From: an uncultured Ruminiclostridium sp.
GTDB lineage: Bacteria > Bacillota > Clostridia > Oscillospirales > Ruminococcaceae
Length of the DNA stretch: 64,000 nucleotides
NCBI GenBank assembly: GCA_910579265.1
Contig: CAJTTE010000006.1
Span: 69,913 to 133,912, forward strand
Reading direction: 5' to 3'
The translations under genes and the position numbers were made by a program. Under the pieces are notes generated by a model. It was given only the letters and a program-made list of their open reading frames with translations. It was not told the DNA's origin and ran no database searches. This document shows positions 50,309 to 60,343 of this stretch, piece after piece (positions within the stretch are counted from its first letter, which is position 1; every line of letters begins with the position of its first letter).

Positions 50309-52668
50309 TACTCGTTCTCTCCTTTCAATTCATAATCTGCAAGATTTTTTTCCTGCCCGTTAACGGTTATCTTACCCGTATCGGTATTGATGCTTATAAC
50401 CGTGCCGTCGGAGTATTCCATGGATGATTCTGACAGGGATGTATGAGTATACTTTGTTACGGTCTTATCGCTTATTGATGAAACAAGCTCGTTATACATA
50501 AGGTAATCCTTAGCGGCGAACTTAAGCCATCCCTCATAATTTGCATAATAGTACTTATCGTACTCCGTATCCATGAATTCATTGGGGGAATTGTACATCA
50601 GCTCATAGTGGAATGACGCTCCGCACATCATGGAGAGAAGACGTAATTCATCTGCGTTGGAGCTTGCGTTGACCGGCTTTGAGGTATAGGGTATATATCC
50701 GTGTATTACCATCTGATAGAAGGGTACGTCATAATCGAATAAATCGTAGTTTGAGCTGTAAAGAGGAACATTTGTGATCGACTTTACATAGGGAAGAGCA
50801 TATGCGTTGCACTCCTGAGCCATAATGGATATTCCCGCGTCGTTGAGACGCTTCAGACCATCGGTGAGAAGCTTTATTGAATCTCCGCGCACCAGATGAT
50901 TTTTACCGTCGGCATTTGTACGGCTGAAATCGCTGTAAAGAAATTCTGTGGCCTGCTGAAGAGTGATAGTGTTTATTCCCTCGGCTGTAAAGGATTCTGT
51001 GATCTTGCGGAACACATCCTCCCAGTAATAAGGTGAAAGAATGGTCCAGGTCGGCTTTACGTCCGTATCGGGGTTTCCGAAGGCAAGATCAAAAGCTGTC
51101 TGGGTTGCATAAGCCTTGGTTACTCTCTTCGAACTGTTAAGAGTGAAGGAATAACCGTTTCCGCTGCTCGTATACTCCATAAAGTCAACTCCGGGATACA
51201 TGATCCCTCCGTTGCTCTTCACGTATTCGTAAAGCTGAGTAAAATCATTCTTGCCTCCCAGCTTTCCCGAATAAGCTGCGCCGGTGGTGACTCTGCCTCT
51301 CATTGCGCTGTCGGTGAAGTCGTTATAAACAAGCTGGATGTTATCTACGCCCAGCTCCTTTAGTTTTTCGAGGATCTCCTGAGCCTGGCTGTAGGATGTG
51401 GCGACCGTCTGCATATCTACGGGGAAACCGAGAACGGATTTTTTGGAGATCGTTCCGCCCATGGTAGTTACCGTAAGAGCATTGTCGTTTTCCGTCGATT
51501 GCTTTGTAAGGCCTTTTTCTTCGATAAGGTAATTTCTGTAAACATCCGCCAGATCGGCTATGTTCACTTCGTCATCCGACATAAAATAGTAGCATATTTC
51601 TATGTCGTCAATTCTTACGTCTCCGGACTGGAATACTGTAAGAGGTGTTTTCGTACCCATTGTGTAGGTATCGGAGCCGCGGAATTCGAAGCTGAACCAC
51701 GCGCTGTTTGTGCTTGTCGTCTGCTGACCGCTTACAAAAGCGTTTATGTTTGCATAAGCGTCGCCCTTGGTAACGACCGCCATCATCGCCTCGTTGCGGT
51801 TATCGATATTCTTTACCAGTCCGAGAACCGGGAAATATGTCTGCTCGGTCTTGTTGGGAGCGGTAAGATTGCTTATTGCCGCGTCCGCGCCGTAAACCTT
51901 TGACTGATACGCCTGTGTTGACGTCTTGCCGTTGTTGAAGTTGATAACGGCGCCCGAACCGTCGGGTACGAATATATAGCCGTCCTCATCCGCTCTTCCG
52001 GCGCCGAAGGCCTGAGCGACATTGAGTGTTACGATCTTGTATTCCTTGTCTTCCTCATAAAGATGCTCGACGATTTCGTCGGTATGAACCCTTATGCGGA
52101 GCTTATCATTGTCGAGTGTGATGGAAACCGGAATAAATATGCTGTGATTGTCAAAAGTAAAGTCGATTCTTACACCGTTGTCGATAAGCTTGCTTTTTGC
52201 CCTCTTTTTCTTGACGCTGGCCTCATAAGAGAGCGTTGTGGTGTTTACGAGGGTTGTGTTTTCAACGTCCATGGGTCTGTATGAGATGGTGGATGCCATC
52301 ATATTCTTCTGAACGTTGCCTGCGATAGGATCGGTTTCAAAATCATAGGGAGTCGACCACCAGATATACCCGCTTTTATTGTTTTTTACCGCGAATATAC
52401 AGGTTTCTTCATTAAAATAAAGGGTGAGACTGTCGCTTTTGGCAGCTTCCGTCATCTTGGACAGTGCCTCCTCCTCCGTTACGGGAGTTTCCGTTTCATC
52501 GGCGGAGGTATCACCGTCTGTATTATCTCCGGGAGTTTCCTGAGGCGCGTCGGTCTCCGGAGCGCTTGTATCCTCCGGAGCGGCATTTTCGGACCAGACG
52601 ACACCGGAGCTCAGCACTATGGAAACGGCAAGAATCGCTGCCAACAGCTTTCTTTTAATTTTAAGCAT
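50308..52668 (-). CDS. Secreted DUF5696 family protein
   Basis: The 786-aa exported protein has a signal peptide (residues 1-27, KRKLLAAILAVSIVLSSGVVWS, no lipobox Cys). A Thr/Asp/Glu/Pro-rich linker follows to ~65, then a beta-rich domain (~75-370) and a TIM-barrel-like DUF5696 region (~400-700). Acidic residues sit at strand ends, for example LVYNDFTD near 455 and YPGVDFMEY near 500, reminiscent of glycoside hydrolases; catalytic residues cannot be assigned. It probably acts on or binds a glycan outside the membrane and feeds the coupled permease pair downstream. The family assignment is from recall of its pattern and gene context. Confidence 0.75.
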   Translation of the reverse strand: MLKIKRKLLAAILAVSIVLSSGVVWSENAAPEDTSAPETDAPQETPGDNTDGDTSADETETPVTEEEALSKMTEAAKSDSLTLYFNEETCIFAVKNNKSGYIWWSTPYDFETDPIAGNVQKNMMASTISYRPMDVENTTLVNTTTLSYEASVKKKRAKSKLIDNGVRIDFTFDNHSIFIPVSITLDNDKLRIRVHTDEIVEHLYEEDKEYKIVTLNVAQAFGAGRADEDGYIFVPDGSGAVINFNNGKTSTQAYQSKVYGADAAISNLTAPNKTEQTYFPVLGLVKNIDNRNEAMMAVVTKGDAYANINAFVSGQQTTSTNSAWFSFEFRGSDTYTMGTKTPLTVFQSGDVRIDDIEICYYFMSDDEVNIADLADVYRNYLIEEKGLTKQSTENDNALTVTTMGGTISKKSVLGFPVDMQTVATSYSQAQEILEKLKELGVDNIQLVYNDFTDSAMRGRVTTGAAYSGKLGGKNDFTQLYEYVKSNGGIMYPGVDFMEYTSSGNGYSFTLNSSKRVTKAYATQTAFDLAFGNPDTDVKPTWTILSPYYWEDVFRKITESFTAEGINTITLQQATEFLYSDFSRTNADGKNHLVRGDSIKLLTDGLKRLNDAGISIMAQECNAYALPYVKSITNVPLYSSNYDLFDYDVPFYQMVIHGYIPYTSKPVNASSNADELRLLSMMCGASFHYELMYNSPNEFMDTEYDKYYYANYEGWLKFAAKDYLMYNELVSSISDKTVTKYTHTSLSESSMEYSDGTVISINTDTGKITVNGQEKNLADYELKGENE

Positions 52669-52813
52669 TTTCTGAAATCATTCCTTCCTCCGACAGAGGC
52701 GGCGGTCGTTGAAAATATGCGGACCGTATCGCCGTAAAACTGATATTCATCGGTTGTTTCTGCCGGTTGATTCGATTTTGCGGACTGTTTCGTCTTAAGC
52801 CGACGGTGAGTCT

Positions 52814-53452
52814 CTATAAACTGAACCTGTACATCAGCTCGGTGTAGATGGAGTATACGAACATTACCACCTGCTGGAACAGTGAAACCAGAAGTATGAG
52901 AACAAGTATAATAATTACCATTGCCACAACGGTAAAGATGATGGCAAGTATGGTTTTCGGCATTGTGTACTGATGTACCGCTTTCATTGCCGAAATGATT
53001 AAAACTGCCGACCATACTATTCCGAAGTAGGAGATAAAGTTAAGTATGGTGCCTTCCTGCCTTGTAAGCACATTGCTGGCAAAAATGAACACTATCTGAG
53101 AAATAATATAGGGCACCAGTGAATATGCGGTGACGCACATTATCTGCTGCATTTTTCCTTCGCCGTTGAAAAGGGTGCAAAGTGACCAGTTTCCCACTAC
53201 CCAGATAAAGAAAATGATTACCGAGCTTGAGAATAAGGGAACAACGTTGAACACCTTATCAAAAACCGATTGGAAAATAAATCCTGTCATAAGTCTGGCA
53301 GCCACCGTTACAATGAATAGACAAAGTACGATAATAAGCGCCACCTTGCTGTTATAGGCTTTTTTCCACCTGACGTCCTCAAAACCTTCAAAAGGATGTC
53401 TTGCAACATAGAAGGGCCATTTCCAAGCAGGCATATCAAGATCAAACCGCAC
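52814..53452 (-). CDS. YIP1 family membrane protein
   Basis: A 212-aa protein with five membrane segments after the ~45-residue N-terminal ARHPFEGFEDVRWKK motif typical of bacterial Yip1-domain proteins. The start is GTG 53452 with GGGAGG eight bases upstream; GTG 53461 touches the ribosome binding site. It overlaps the 3' end of the NHL-TPR gene by ~11 bp. Function is unknown; its fixed position between the NHL-TPR and DUF5696 genes suggests an assembly or regulatory role for the transporter. Confidence 0.85.
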   Translation of the reverse strand: MRFDLDMPAWKWPFYVARHPFEGFEDVRWKKAYNSKVALIIVLCLFIVTVAARLMTGFIFQSVFDKVFNVVPLFSSSVIIFFIWVVGNWSLCTLFNGEGKMQQIMCVTAYSLVPYIISQIVFIFASNVLTRQEGTILNFISYFGIVWSAVLIISAMKAVHQYTMPKTILAIIFTVVAMVIIILVLILLVSLFQQVVMFVYSIYTELMYRFSL

Positions 53453-54977
53453 TTGCGTCACCTCCCTTTACAGCTCCGGCTGCTTTTTTCTTTTTAAGGA
53501 TTTTCAGAATCCTGGACAGCACTATAAGAACGACTATAATTACGATAACGACTATCATGAATACGTTGAAATAACGTCTTATGGCGTCCATGCGGTATTC
53601 CTTGAAGGCGCGGTTATAACCTCCTCTGCTGTTCATATAGAAATATTCCATAGCCTTCTGATGATCGCCCATCGTATAATAGGCGTTGCCTAATCCTATA
53701 TATGCGAACCAGTAGTTTGAGTCTCTGAGGATTATTTCCTCAAAAGGCTCCTTTGCCTCCTGATAAAGACCTCTGTTGAACATTTCAACGGCGTTGTGGA
53801 CCATTTCGCCGAATTCCGTGGATTTAAACACCGTGATGGTATTCTTTCGTCCGTCTGTTACATAAACCTTGCTTCCGTAGGTCTCGAGAGCCGTAGGAGA
53901 TGTGAATAAGCCCTTCTGGTTTCCTTCTCCTCCGAAAATGAACTCAAGATCCAGCTCGTCGGAATATTGGAATATTCTCTTTTCCGAGAAGTCCAGGAGG
54001 AATATGTTTCCGTTTACATCCACCTCAACGTCGTCGATGGAAGAAGCATAGGTGGTTCCGTTATAATAAACGGAGTAATCTCCGAACAGCATATTGTCAA
54101 AGCCCATATTAAGGTAAATATTTTCACCCGAGGGGTTGAGCTTCTTCAATACGTCCTTGTCTGCGTTCTTTGACGAGGTTACCGTATAGATAAAGCCCTG
54201 ATCGTCGATGTCGCAGTTGGCGATTTCTATCGCAACGGCCTTCGTCCTCTTCTGCATCTGTTCGCGCGTCATAAACAGTCTGTAAAAGGCGTTCTGCAAA
54301 ACCTCCGCCGTGGTTTCCACACGGTTGGCTCCGTAGTAGCCGTTAAAGTTTCCTTCTCTGCTGAACTGCACCATACCGTTAGTGATTGCCGGGATTACCA
54401 CATATACGTTGAGCGCATTGTCAACGATCACCTTATCCGGGCGGAAGGATATTTCCGCGTCGTAGAGATCCCCCGTGGGTCTGGTGTATTCAAAGAAGAT
54501 GGTTCCGTCCTCGTAGCAGCCGAGAACTCTTGAATTCATCGAGTCGGCAATATAGATAAGGGTCTTGCCGCCGTAATGTGTTACGAATACGCCCTTGGGA
54601 GTATTGAGCGTGGTCTGCTTTACGACGCTCTTCTCTTCGGGAAATTCGCTTCCGTATTTAAAAGTGTCAAGTATCGTAGCGCTGTTCAGGTTTTCATCGG
54701 TGATCACTATTCTTTGATTGTTTGTGTCCACGAGATAAAATTTGCCGGTTTCGTTGTCGACAAACATATCGTTGATTTCGTTAAAAGAACCGATACCTAA
54801 ATTGGCTCCGCTGTAAACGCCTTGTACTACGTAACCGTTCTGGGAGGGAACCGGATCGCCCCACCAGTTGTAATTGTATCCGTTATAGGCTTCGTCCGCC
54901 GAAACTGCGGATACAAGCGACGATAATGCGATCACAGCGGCTGTTCCAAAGGCGCCGATTTTTTTGAATAACGGCAC
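53442..54977 (-). CDS. Membrane-anchored NHL beta-propeller/TPR protein
   Basis: The 511-aa protein has a signal peptide (1-27, ending SAVSADEA). A repeated-strand propeller follows (~45-385) with NHL-like blocks such as FYLVDTNNQRIVI, LIYIADSMNSRVL, GNIFLLDFSEKRI and KVYVTDGRKNTI. A TPR pair lies at ~400-450 (ANAYYTMGDHQKAM). One C-terminal membrane segment at ~470-490 precedes a Lys-rich cytoplasmic tail. This puts the propeller outside the cell as a scaffold or glycan/protein sensor. The start is GTG 54977 with AAAGGA ten bases upstream. It resides in the ABC locus between a MalG-type permease and YIP1. Confidence 0.85.
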   Translation of the reverse strand: MPLFKKIGAFGTAAVIALSSLVSAVSADEAYNGYNYNWWGDPVPSQNGYVVQGVYSGANLGIGSFNEINDMFVDNETGKFYLVDTNNQRIVITDENLNSATILDTFKYGSEFPEEKSVVKQTTLNTPKGVFVTHYGGKTLIYIADSMNSRVLGCYEDGTIFFEYTRPTGDLYDAEISFRPDKVIVDNALNVYVVIPAITNGMVQFSREGNFNGYYGANRVETTAEVLQNAFYRLFMTREQMQKRTKAVAIEIANCDIDDQGFIYTVTSSKNADKDVLKKLNPSGENIYLNMGFDNMLFGDYSVYYNGTTYASSIDDVEVDVNGNIFLLDFSEKRIFQYSDELDLEFIFGGEGNQKGLFTSPTALETYGSKVYVTDGRKNTITVFKSTEFGEMVHNAVEMFNRGLYQEAKEPFEEIILRDSNYWFAYIGLGNAYYTMGDHQKAMEYFYMNSRGGYNRAFKEYRMDAIRRYFNVFMIVVIVIIVVLIVLSRILKILKKKKAAGAVKGGDASAV

Positions 54978-55079
54978 TGATATTCATTCCTTTCTTAGTT
55001 AGATTAGGGCTGACCGTCGTATGCGTAGGCGCTGCGAATAAAACAAGATCCGATGCGCCTTCCGCTCCGCCGGTGGAGA

Positions 55080-55940
55080 TTAGTCCTTAAGACCGCTCTG
55101 TGCCATCGTTTCCATAACGTTGCTCTGGCAGAAGAAAAAGATTACTATAGGCGGTATCATTGTTATTACGACCGCCGCCGCCGCAACGCCTGCTCTGGCA
55201 ATACCTGCGGAGGATATCTGCTGCATAACGGTCGGAAGAGGCTTAAGCTCCTCGCTGTAGATAAAGGAATAACCCGTTACCTGCCAGGCTCCCTGGAATG
55301 CAAATATCATCAGAGTCATGATCGCGGGCTTGACATTTGGCATTACTATCTGCCAGCAGGTCCTGAGATGTCCCGCGCCGTCAAGCTTTGCCGCCTCGAT
55401 TATCGCGTCGGGTATCTGTCCCATAAACTGACGCATCAGGAACAGGCCCATAGGGGTTGCTATATATGGAAGGGTGATGGCGAGATAGGTGTCGATAAGA
55501 CCCAGGAAAGCCATTACCATATACTGCATGATAAACATTACTGAGGATGTGAAAAGAAGCGCTACCTCGATCGTTTTGTTAAGCGCCTTCTTTCCCGGAA
55601 ATTCACCCTTGGCCAGAACATAGGCCGCTGAGGATGAGAACAGGATCTGAGAAACGGTTACGACAACCGCTACCAAAACCGAGTTGAATATGTACCTGGA
55701 AAAGGGTACCCACATGTTTGACGCCGTGTTTAACAAGTCCACGAAGTTCTGACTTGTAGGCGCTATCGCATAAAGCTTAGGCGGGAACAGGAACAGCTCC
55801 TGCGAAGGCTTGATGGACTGGATGACCGACAGGTAAATGGGAAACAGCATGAATACTCCCACAAGAGCAAGCAATATAAATATGGCTATATCGCCGCCTC
55901 TGGAGCCGCCGTATTTTTTTCTGGATTTTCTAACCCTCAT
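55080..55940 (-). CDS. Carbohydrate ABC transporter permease, MalG type
   Basis: The 286-aa protein has a basic N-terminus and six membrane segments, with the EAA loop EAAKLDGAGHLRTCWQIVMP near residue 190. The length is normal for MalG-like subunits. CGAAAGGAC precedes the ATG. It partners with the upstream MalF-type gene and the 980-aa solute-binding protein. No MalK-type ATPase is present in the locus. Confidence 0.92.
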   Translation of the reverse strand: MRVRKSRKKYGGSRGGDIAIFILLALVGVFMLFPIYLSVIQSIKPSQELFLFPPKLYAIAPTSQNFVDLLNTASNMWVPFSRYIFNSVLVAVVVTVSQILFSSSAAYVLAKGEFPGKKALNKTIEVALLFTSSVMFIMQYMVMAFLGLIDTYLAITLPYIATPMGLFLMRQFMGQIPDAIIEAAKLDGAGHLRTCWQIVMPNVKPAIMTLMIFAFQGAWQVTGYSFIYSEELKPLPTVMQQISSAGIARAGVAAAAVVITMIPPIVIFFFCQSNVMETMAQSGLKD

Positions 55941-56068
55941 GACTACCGTCCTTTCGATTTATATATTTAAGGTTGTGAGAAGTCCCGTCCGTAAAGCTGA
56001 CGATTTGCTTCATGCTTTTTTTGAAGCACTGACAAATGCTTTCGCTTACGATGATCCTTTCCTCAGAC

Positions 56069-57010
56069 CTAATCAAGATATCTGCCCAACAATTTCTTAA
56101 TGCCCCAGTTGGCTAAAAGCATTACTCCGAACAGGACGAAGCATATTGCCGAAGCATATCCCATCTCATATCTTATTGAGCCGTAGTCAAAAGCGTGGGT
56201 CATAATGGTATGAGCCGCATAGTCGGTTGAAGGGAAGGCTGTGAGGAAACGTCCCACATCACCTGCGGTAAAGGAAGATACTATCTGCATTACCGCTGCG
56301 AACAGCATCTGAGGTCCCATTGCGGGAACTGTTACCATAAGAAGCTCCTGCATACGGTTTTTGACGCCCTCTACCGCCGCTGCCTCGTAACGGTCTCTCG
56401 GAATACCCTGAAGACCTGCGCGAAGCGAAAGGAAGCCCGCGCCCAGAGACATCCATAGCTGAACAACGATTACAACGCCGAAAATATAATTGGCGTCGGT
56501 AAGCCATTGTCTCGCTCCGTGAAGAATGCCCAGGTTAATGAGGTATGCGTTTGCAATACCGTAGGTATCGCCTGAGAAAATAAGCTGCCATGTAGTGTAA
56601 ATATTTCCTGCGAGAGTAGGCGCGTAGAAAACAAACGTAAAGATCGTCTTGAGAGCGCCCGGCATCTCATTGATGAGCCATGCCAGCAGGAAGCAGAGAA
56701 TATAGCTTATCGGTCCGGTTACAACGGCGAATATAAGCGTATTCTGTATTGCCTTCAAAAAGACCTCGTCCTCTAAGAACAGAGCGTAAAAGTTATTTAA
56801 GCCTATCCACTGAGGCGCCTGCACCATGTTGAAGTTGGTAAATCCCATAGGAAGCGACATTACAACCGGTACAAAGGTAAAGATCGTAAACAAAATAAAG
56901 AAAGGTGCCATCAGCAGATAAAGACCTCTGCTGTTTTTCATTTCACGGAGAGTATAACGGAACTTGCTGTCCTCGATATGCATTACCTCCGTGTTAGACC
57001 TTGCTGCCAA
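56069..57010 (-). CDS. Sugar ABC transporter permease, MalF type
   Basis: A 313-aa permease with six membrane segments and the EAA loop EAAAVEGVKNRMQELLMVTVP near residue 212. The start is a TTG at 57010 with GGAGG well spaced upstream. It is the membrane partner of the 55.1-kb permease. It is separated from the solute-binding protein gene by 250 bp that contain a family C element. Confidence 0.92.
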   Translation of the reverse strand: MAARSNTEVMHIEDSKFRYTLREMKNSRGLYLLMAPFFILFTIFTFVPVVMSLPMGFTNFNMVQAPQWIGLNNFYALFLEDEVFLKAIQNTLIFAVVTGPISYILCFLLAWLINEMPGALKTIFTFVFYAPTLAGNIYTTWQLIFSGDTYGIANAYLINLGILHGARQWLTDANYIFGVVIVVQLWMSLGAGFLSLRAGLQGIPRDRYEAAAVEGVKNRMQELLMVTVPAMGPQMLFAAVMQIVSSFTAGDVGRFLTAFPSTDYAAHTIMTHAFDYGSIRYEMGYASAICFVLFGVMLLANWGIKKLLGRYLD

Positions 57011-57086
57011 TCAAATTCCTCCTTGCTTGAATCCCCTGCCGCCCGTAAGAGCGGCAAAGGGATTTTGTATTTTAAAGGACCTATAC

Positions 57087-57251
57087 TATTGGGCTGTATG
57101 AAAAGCCGCAATTTGCAAAATTTCTGCTGACTGTGGACGCATTATGCGTCGAAAAGCTCGAAACATTACCGTATTTCTCCGCTTTTTCCTCAGGATCACC
57201 GCTTGTTCAGCGAAATCGTACAATATCGCCCGATTTTCAGCTACGCCCTAA
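57087..57251 (+). repeat. Family C element (C9) inside the ABC locus
   Basis: Full copy from TTGGGCTGTATGAAAAGCC to GATTTTCAGCTACGCCCTA, with the CTGACTGTGGACGC block. It ends 9 bp from the stop codon of the solute-binding protein gene and lies between co-directional genes of one transport system. Confidence 0.82.
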
Positions 57252-57259
57252 AGTGATCT

Positions 57260-60202
57260 TTATCTTCCGAAGGCGGAAAGTTCTTCGTTCTTTCTCTCGA
57301 TTTCGGAGTTAATGTCACGGTTATAAGTTATAAGTGAATATCTGGGGTTTCCTCCGTCGTTTACAACTGCTCTGAAAGCATTCTTTGTATGACGTGTGGT
57401 AGCATAGGATGCGGGTATGATGGGAACCTCCTTAGTCTGGTTCATCTGTGCGCTTATCTTGTTTATCTCGGATGTGGACCAGGGGAGAAGCTGAAGTGCC
57501 TCAACGTTTGCGGTGTCGAAACGTCCCATAGGTCCTAAGAGTGCCTCTATGGTTCTTCCGTATTCCACCTGGACGTCGGTGGATGTGAACCACTTTATGA
57601 ATTCCCATGCCGCTTGCTGGTTCGACACCTTATTGAATATCAGCGCGCCGGAGGTGGACGAGTTTACGGAATGATTGATGGTGCCGTCCTCCTGAGGAGT
57701 GCCGGGAACAAGTGTGAAGTCCCACAGTCCCTTTATTTCCGGAGCCGAAACCGAAAGCTGATTATAGAAGGTGTAGTTCTGGATAAGTATTGGCATTTCT
57801 CCCGTTCTGAAACGGCTGAATGCGTCATATGTCTGATCCAGCGCATATACATTATAGAAGTCCGTCCACATTTCAAACGCTTCGAGACTTGCCTCGTTGT
57901 CATATGTAGTCTTGGAAAGGTCGTCGGTATAAATATTCTGTCCTCTTTGAAGCATAAGCATTACAAAAGTATCGCCGGGATCAAAAGTGGAATTGGTCGT
58001 TACCGCCGCCGGAGTTATAAGACCTACGTCAAGATAGGATCTTTGGAATATGTTGATGATGTCAATAAGCTCCGTCCACGTTTCCGGCGGCTCAGTTATA
58101 TTAAGCTCACCCAGAATATCCGTGCGGTAGAACATCATGGGGAAGGTCTGCTGTACGGGTAGTCCGTAAACGCCGCCGTTATACGAATAAAGAGTTGTGA
58201 TGCTTTCCGTAAAGCGCTTGGATACCTCCTGATAATCGGGGAATTTTGTCAGATCGACGAGAAGATCACGAGCCGCCAGCTGGATCGGGAAGTCTCCTCC
58301 TATAAAGAGGGCTACCTCAGGTCCCTTACCTGCCAGTGTTGCTTCAAGTATTCCGCCTACTACAAGATTTATCGATGCGCTGATGCCCTCATGATTTACG
58401 TTGAAATCGCTGTCGACCTGTTCCTTGATGGCAACCGCCTGGTCACGGGCAAGACCTACCCAGACATTAAGAGAGGTGTCGGTAGCATTTTCGGATATGG
58501 TGTTGTAATCCTCAAAGAATGAACCGATAAATGCGTTGAAACCGAAAACAAGGTTTTCCCAGAAGTTTCCTGCCGCACGGGAAGGCTCTTCATGAACCGT
58601 CAAAACTTCGAAGTAATCCATTTCCAGCGGCTGATCGCGATAATCGCGCATCCATGCGGAAAGGGAAGCGATATAATCCTTAAGCGTGCTTGCGGTAACG
58701 GGAATATCGTCAGGCTTCTTTATGCAGCGTTCGAGAACTACCGCCATGGTAACGAGGGTGGAAGCCTCCGAACCCGAACCGAGCTTTTCTATATTCGCCT
58801 TTTCCTCATAAAGACTGTCCACTATTCTCTGGAAATTTTCAAGAAGACCGGGGATAGCCTTATCGACATAGTAGTCCGTATATTCGTCGGGCTCCGGACC
58901 GGTGATCATCAGTATACGTCTGTAATAGTAGTTAAGCTCGTATATTAGATCATCCAGTCTCTGCATGATCTCGCCTATTTCACCGGGAATGGCCTCCATC
59001 GTTATAAGATGCTTTCCCGCGCTTAAATAAACGTAAACGGCCTCACCGTTGTCATCCTCTACGCCTTTTGCGTACCAGTTATTGCTGTATGGGAACATAA
59101 CGTCGTCATAATACTGATTCGGTACTGTTCCGTCTATATAGATACGGCGGTTTGAGAAGAAGCCTCTCATAACATTCTGCCTTACCTTGAAGCTGAAGGT
59201 ATACCATCCGTCGTTGGGTACGGTGAATTCCCATGTAATGGCTTGAGTAGCCTTGTTCCATGTAGCCTGACCCACCGTGTTATAGCGCTGCTTTGTGGGA
59301 TGCGACGGGCTTATGAGGCATTCCGTACGATCGCTCGTAGCGTAAAGAGTGGAGGCTGTCTTGTACAGGTTGTTTTCGGCCTGAACGAAAATGGTATTGG
59401 TGCCTATAAAGTTTTCCGCATTAAGTGCGGGGGTAGAATCAAGATCCGATTGCGAGGGCTTCTCATACTGTGATACCTCGGGATAGTTCTTGAATGTAAA
59501 GGATTTGAAGCCCAGATTGCACTTTATTCCGGTAAATGTCAGGGTGTGCTTTCCCGCTTCAAGATAAAAGAAATAAGGATTGTTGAAAAGACCCTCCTTA
59601 TCCTTTATGGGATATTTTACCCACATATCCTGTTCAACCTGTCCGGGACGCACATCGTTGTCGCGGCTGTCCTGCTCGATAGCCGATTCATCCTTCCAAT
59701 AGCGGTCGAGGGTGAATGTTTTTGCTGCGGAGAAGGGGTATTCTCCGTCGATCTGCATTGCTACCTCAACTACCGTGTTGTTTCCGGCTATTGTGTAATA
59801 AAGCATTTCAAGGTTGTATAAACCGGTTTCGGGAACCTCGAACTCATACTCGACTGTGCCTCCGTGATTTGTCCACAGCAAAACGTCGTTTTCGCCCTGA
59901 AACTCTTTGACCTCGATTTCCGGCTCGGTACCGGCGCTGTCAGCCTTAACCGACAAATAATCCTTGGCGTTGATCACTATTTCCTTGTTGGGACGTGCAG
60001 CGTCCGCATGGCTGTTAAAGTAGCTTGCATATGTATCGCCTCGGTTTACGCCCGCTACCAGCGACTCGTTTATTGACGACTTTTCATCCTCGTCGCCGTT
60101 GGTATCGGCATCGGCTTCCACATAAGCGGACATTCCCATAAGCATGCTTGCCGCAACAGTAATTGCCAGCATTTTTTTGAGTTTGATGTTTATGCTTGCC
60201 AA
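57260..60202 (-). CDS. Large extracellular solute-binding protein with carbohydrate-binding-like modules
   Basis: The ~980-aa secreted protein has a signal peptide (KKMLAITVAASMLMGMSAY) without a lipobox Cys. Two beta-sandwich segments resembling CBM6/35-type modules follow (~residues 45-240 and ~265-410; motifs VEYEFEVPETGLYNLEM and ITWEFTVPNDGWYTFSF). Then come a helical region (~410-530) and a C-terminal family 1 solute-binding domain (~560-970) with GLPVQQTFPMMFYRTDIL and AAWEFIKWFTSTDVQ. Normal sugar-binding proteins are ~400-450 aa. I use TTG 60202, eight bases after AAGGTGG; GTG 60214 lies inside that site. It probably captures a polysaccharide fragment for the 55-57 kb permeases. Confidence 0.88.
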   Translation of the reverse strand: MASINIKLKKMLAITVAASMLMGMSAYVEADADTNGDEDEKSSINESLVAGVNRGDTYASYFNSHADAARPNKEIVINAKDYLSVKADSAGTEPEIEVKEFQGENDVLLWTNHGGTVEYEFEVPETGLYNLEMLYYTIAGNNTVVEVAMQIDGEYPFSAAKTFTLDRYWKDESAIEQDSRDNDVRPGQVEQDMWVKYPIKDKEGLFNNPYFFYLEAGKHTLTFTGIKCNLGFKSFTFKNYPEVSQYEKPSQSDLDSTPALNAENFIGTNTIFVQAENNLYKTASTLYATSDRTECLISPSHPTKQRYNTVGQATWNKATQAITWEFTVPNDGWYTFSFKVRQNVMRGFFSNRRIYIDGTVPNQYYDDVMFPYSNNWYAKGVEDDNGEAVYVYLSAGKHLITMEAIPGEIGEIMQRLDDLIYELNYYYRRILMITGPEPDEYTDYYVDKAIPGLLENFQRIVDSLYEEKANIEKLGSGSEASTLVTMAVVLERCIKKPDDIPVTASTLKDYIASLSAWMRDYRDQPLEMDYFEVLTVHEEPSRAAGNFWENLVFGFNAFIGSFFEDYNTISENATDTSLNVWVGLARDQAVAIKEQVDSDFNVNHEGISASINLVVGGILEATLAGKGPEVALFIGGDFPIQLAARDLLVDLTKFPDYQEVSKRFTESITTLYSYNGGVYGLPVQQTFPMMFYRTDILGELNITEPPETWTELIDIINIFQRSYLDVGLITPAAVTTNSTFDPGDTFVMLMLQRGQNIYTDDLSKTTYDNEASLEAFEMWTDFYNVYALDQTYDAFSRFRTGEMPILIQNYTFYNQLSVSAPEIKGLWDFTLVPGTPQEDGTINHSVNSSTSGALIFNKVSNQQAAWEFIKWFTSTDVQVEYGRTIEALLGPMGRFDTANVEALQLLPWSTSEINKISAQMNQTKEVPIIPASYATTRHTKNAFRAVVNDGGNPRYSLITYNRDINSEIERKNEELSAFGR

Positions 60203-60343
60203 AATTTTATCCACCTTTCTTGATGAATTGTTTCGATCCTTGCCCGAAGCGTAAGCGCCGGGCGGTCCGTTAAATTTTATGATACGACTGCGTCGTTTTA
60301 AAGAAAACCGTTTCCGTCATACTTGACGGAGCGGAGAACAGCG

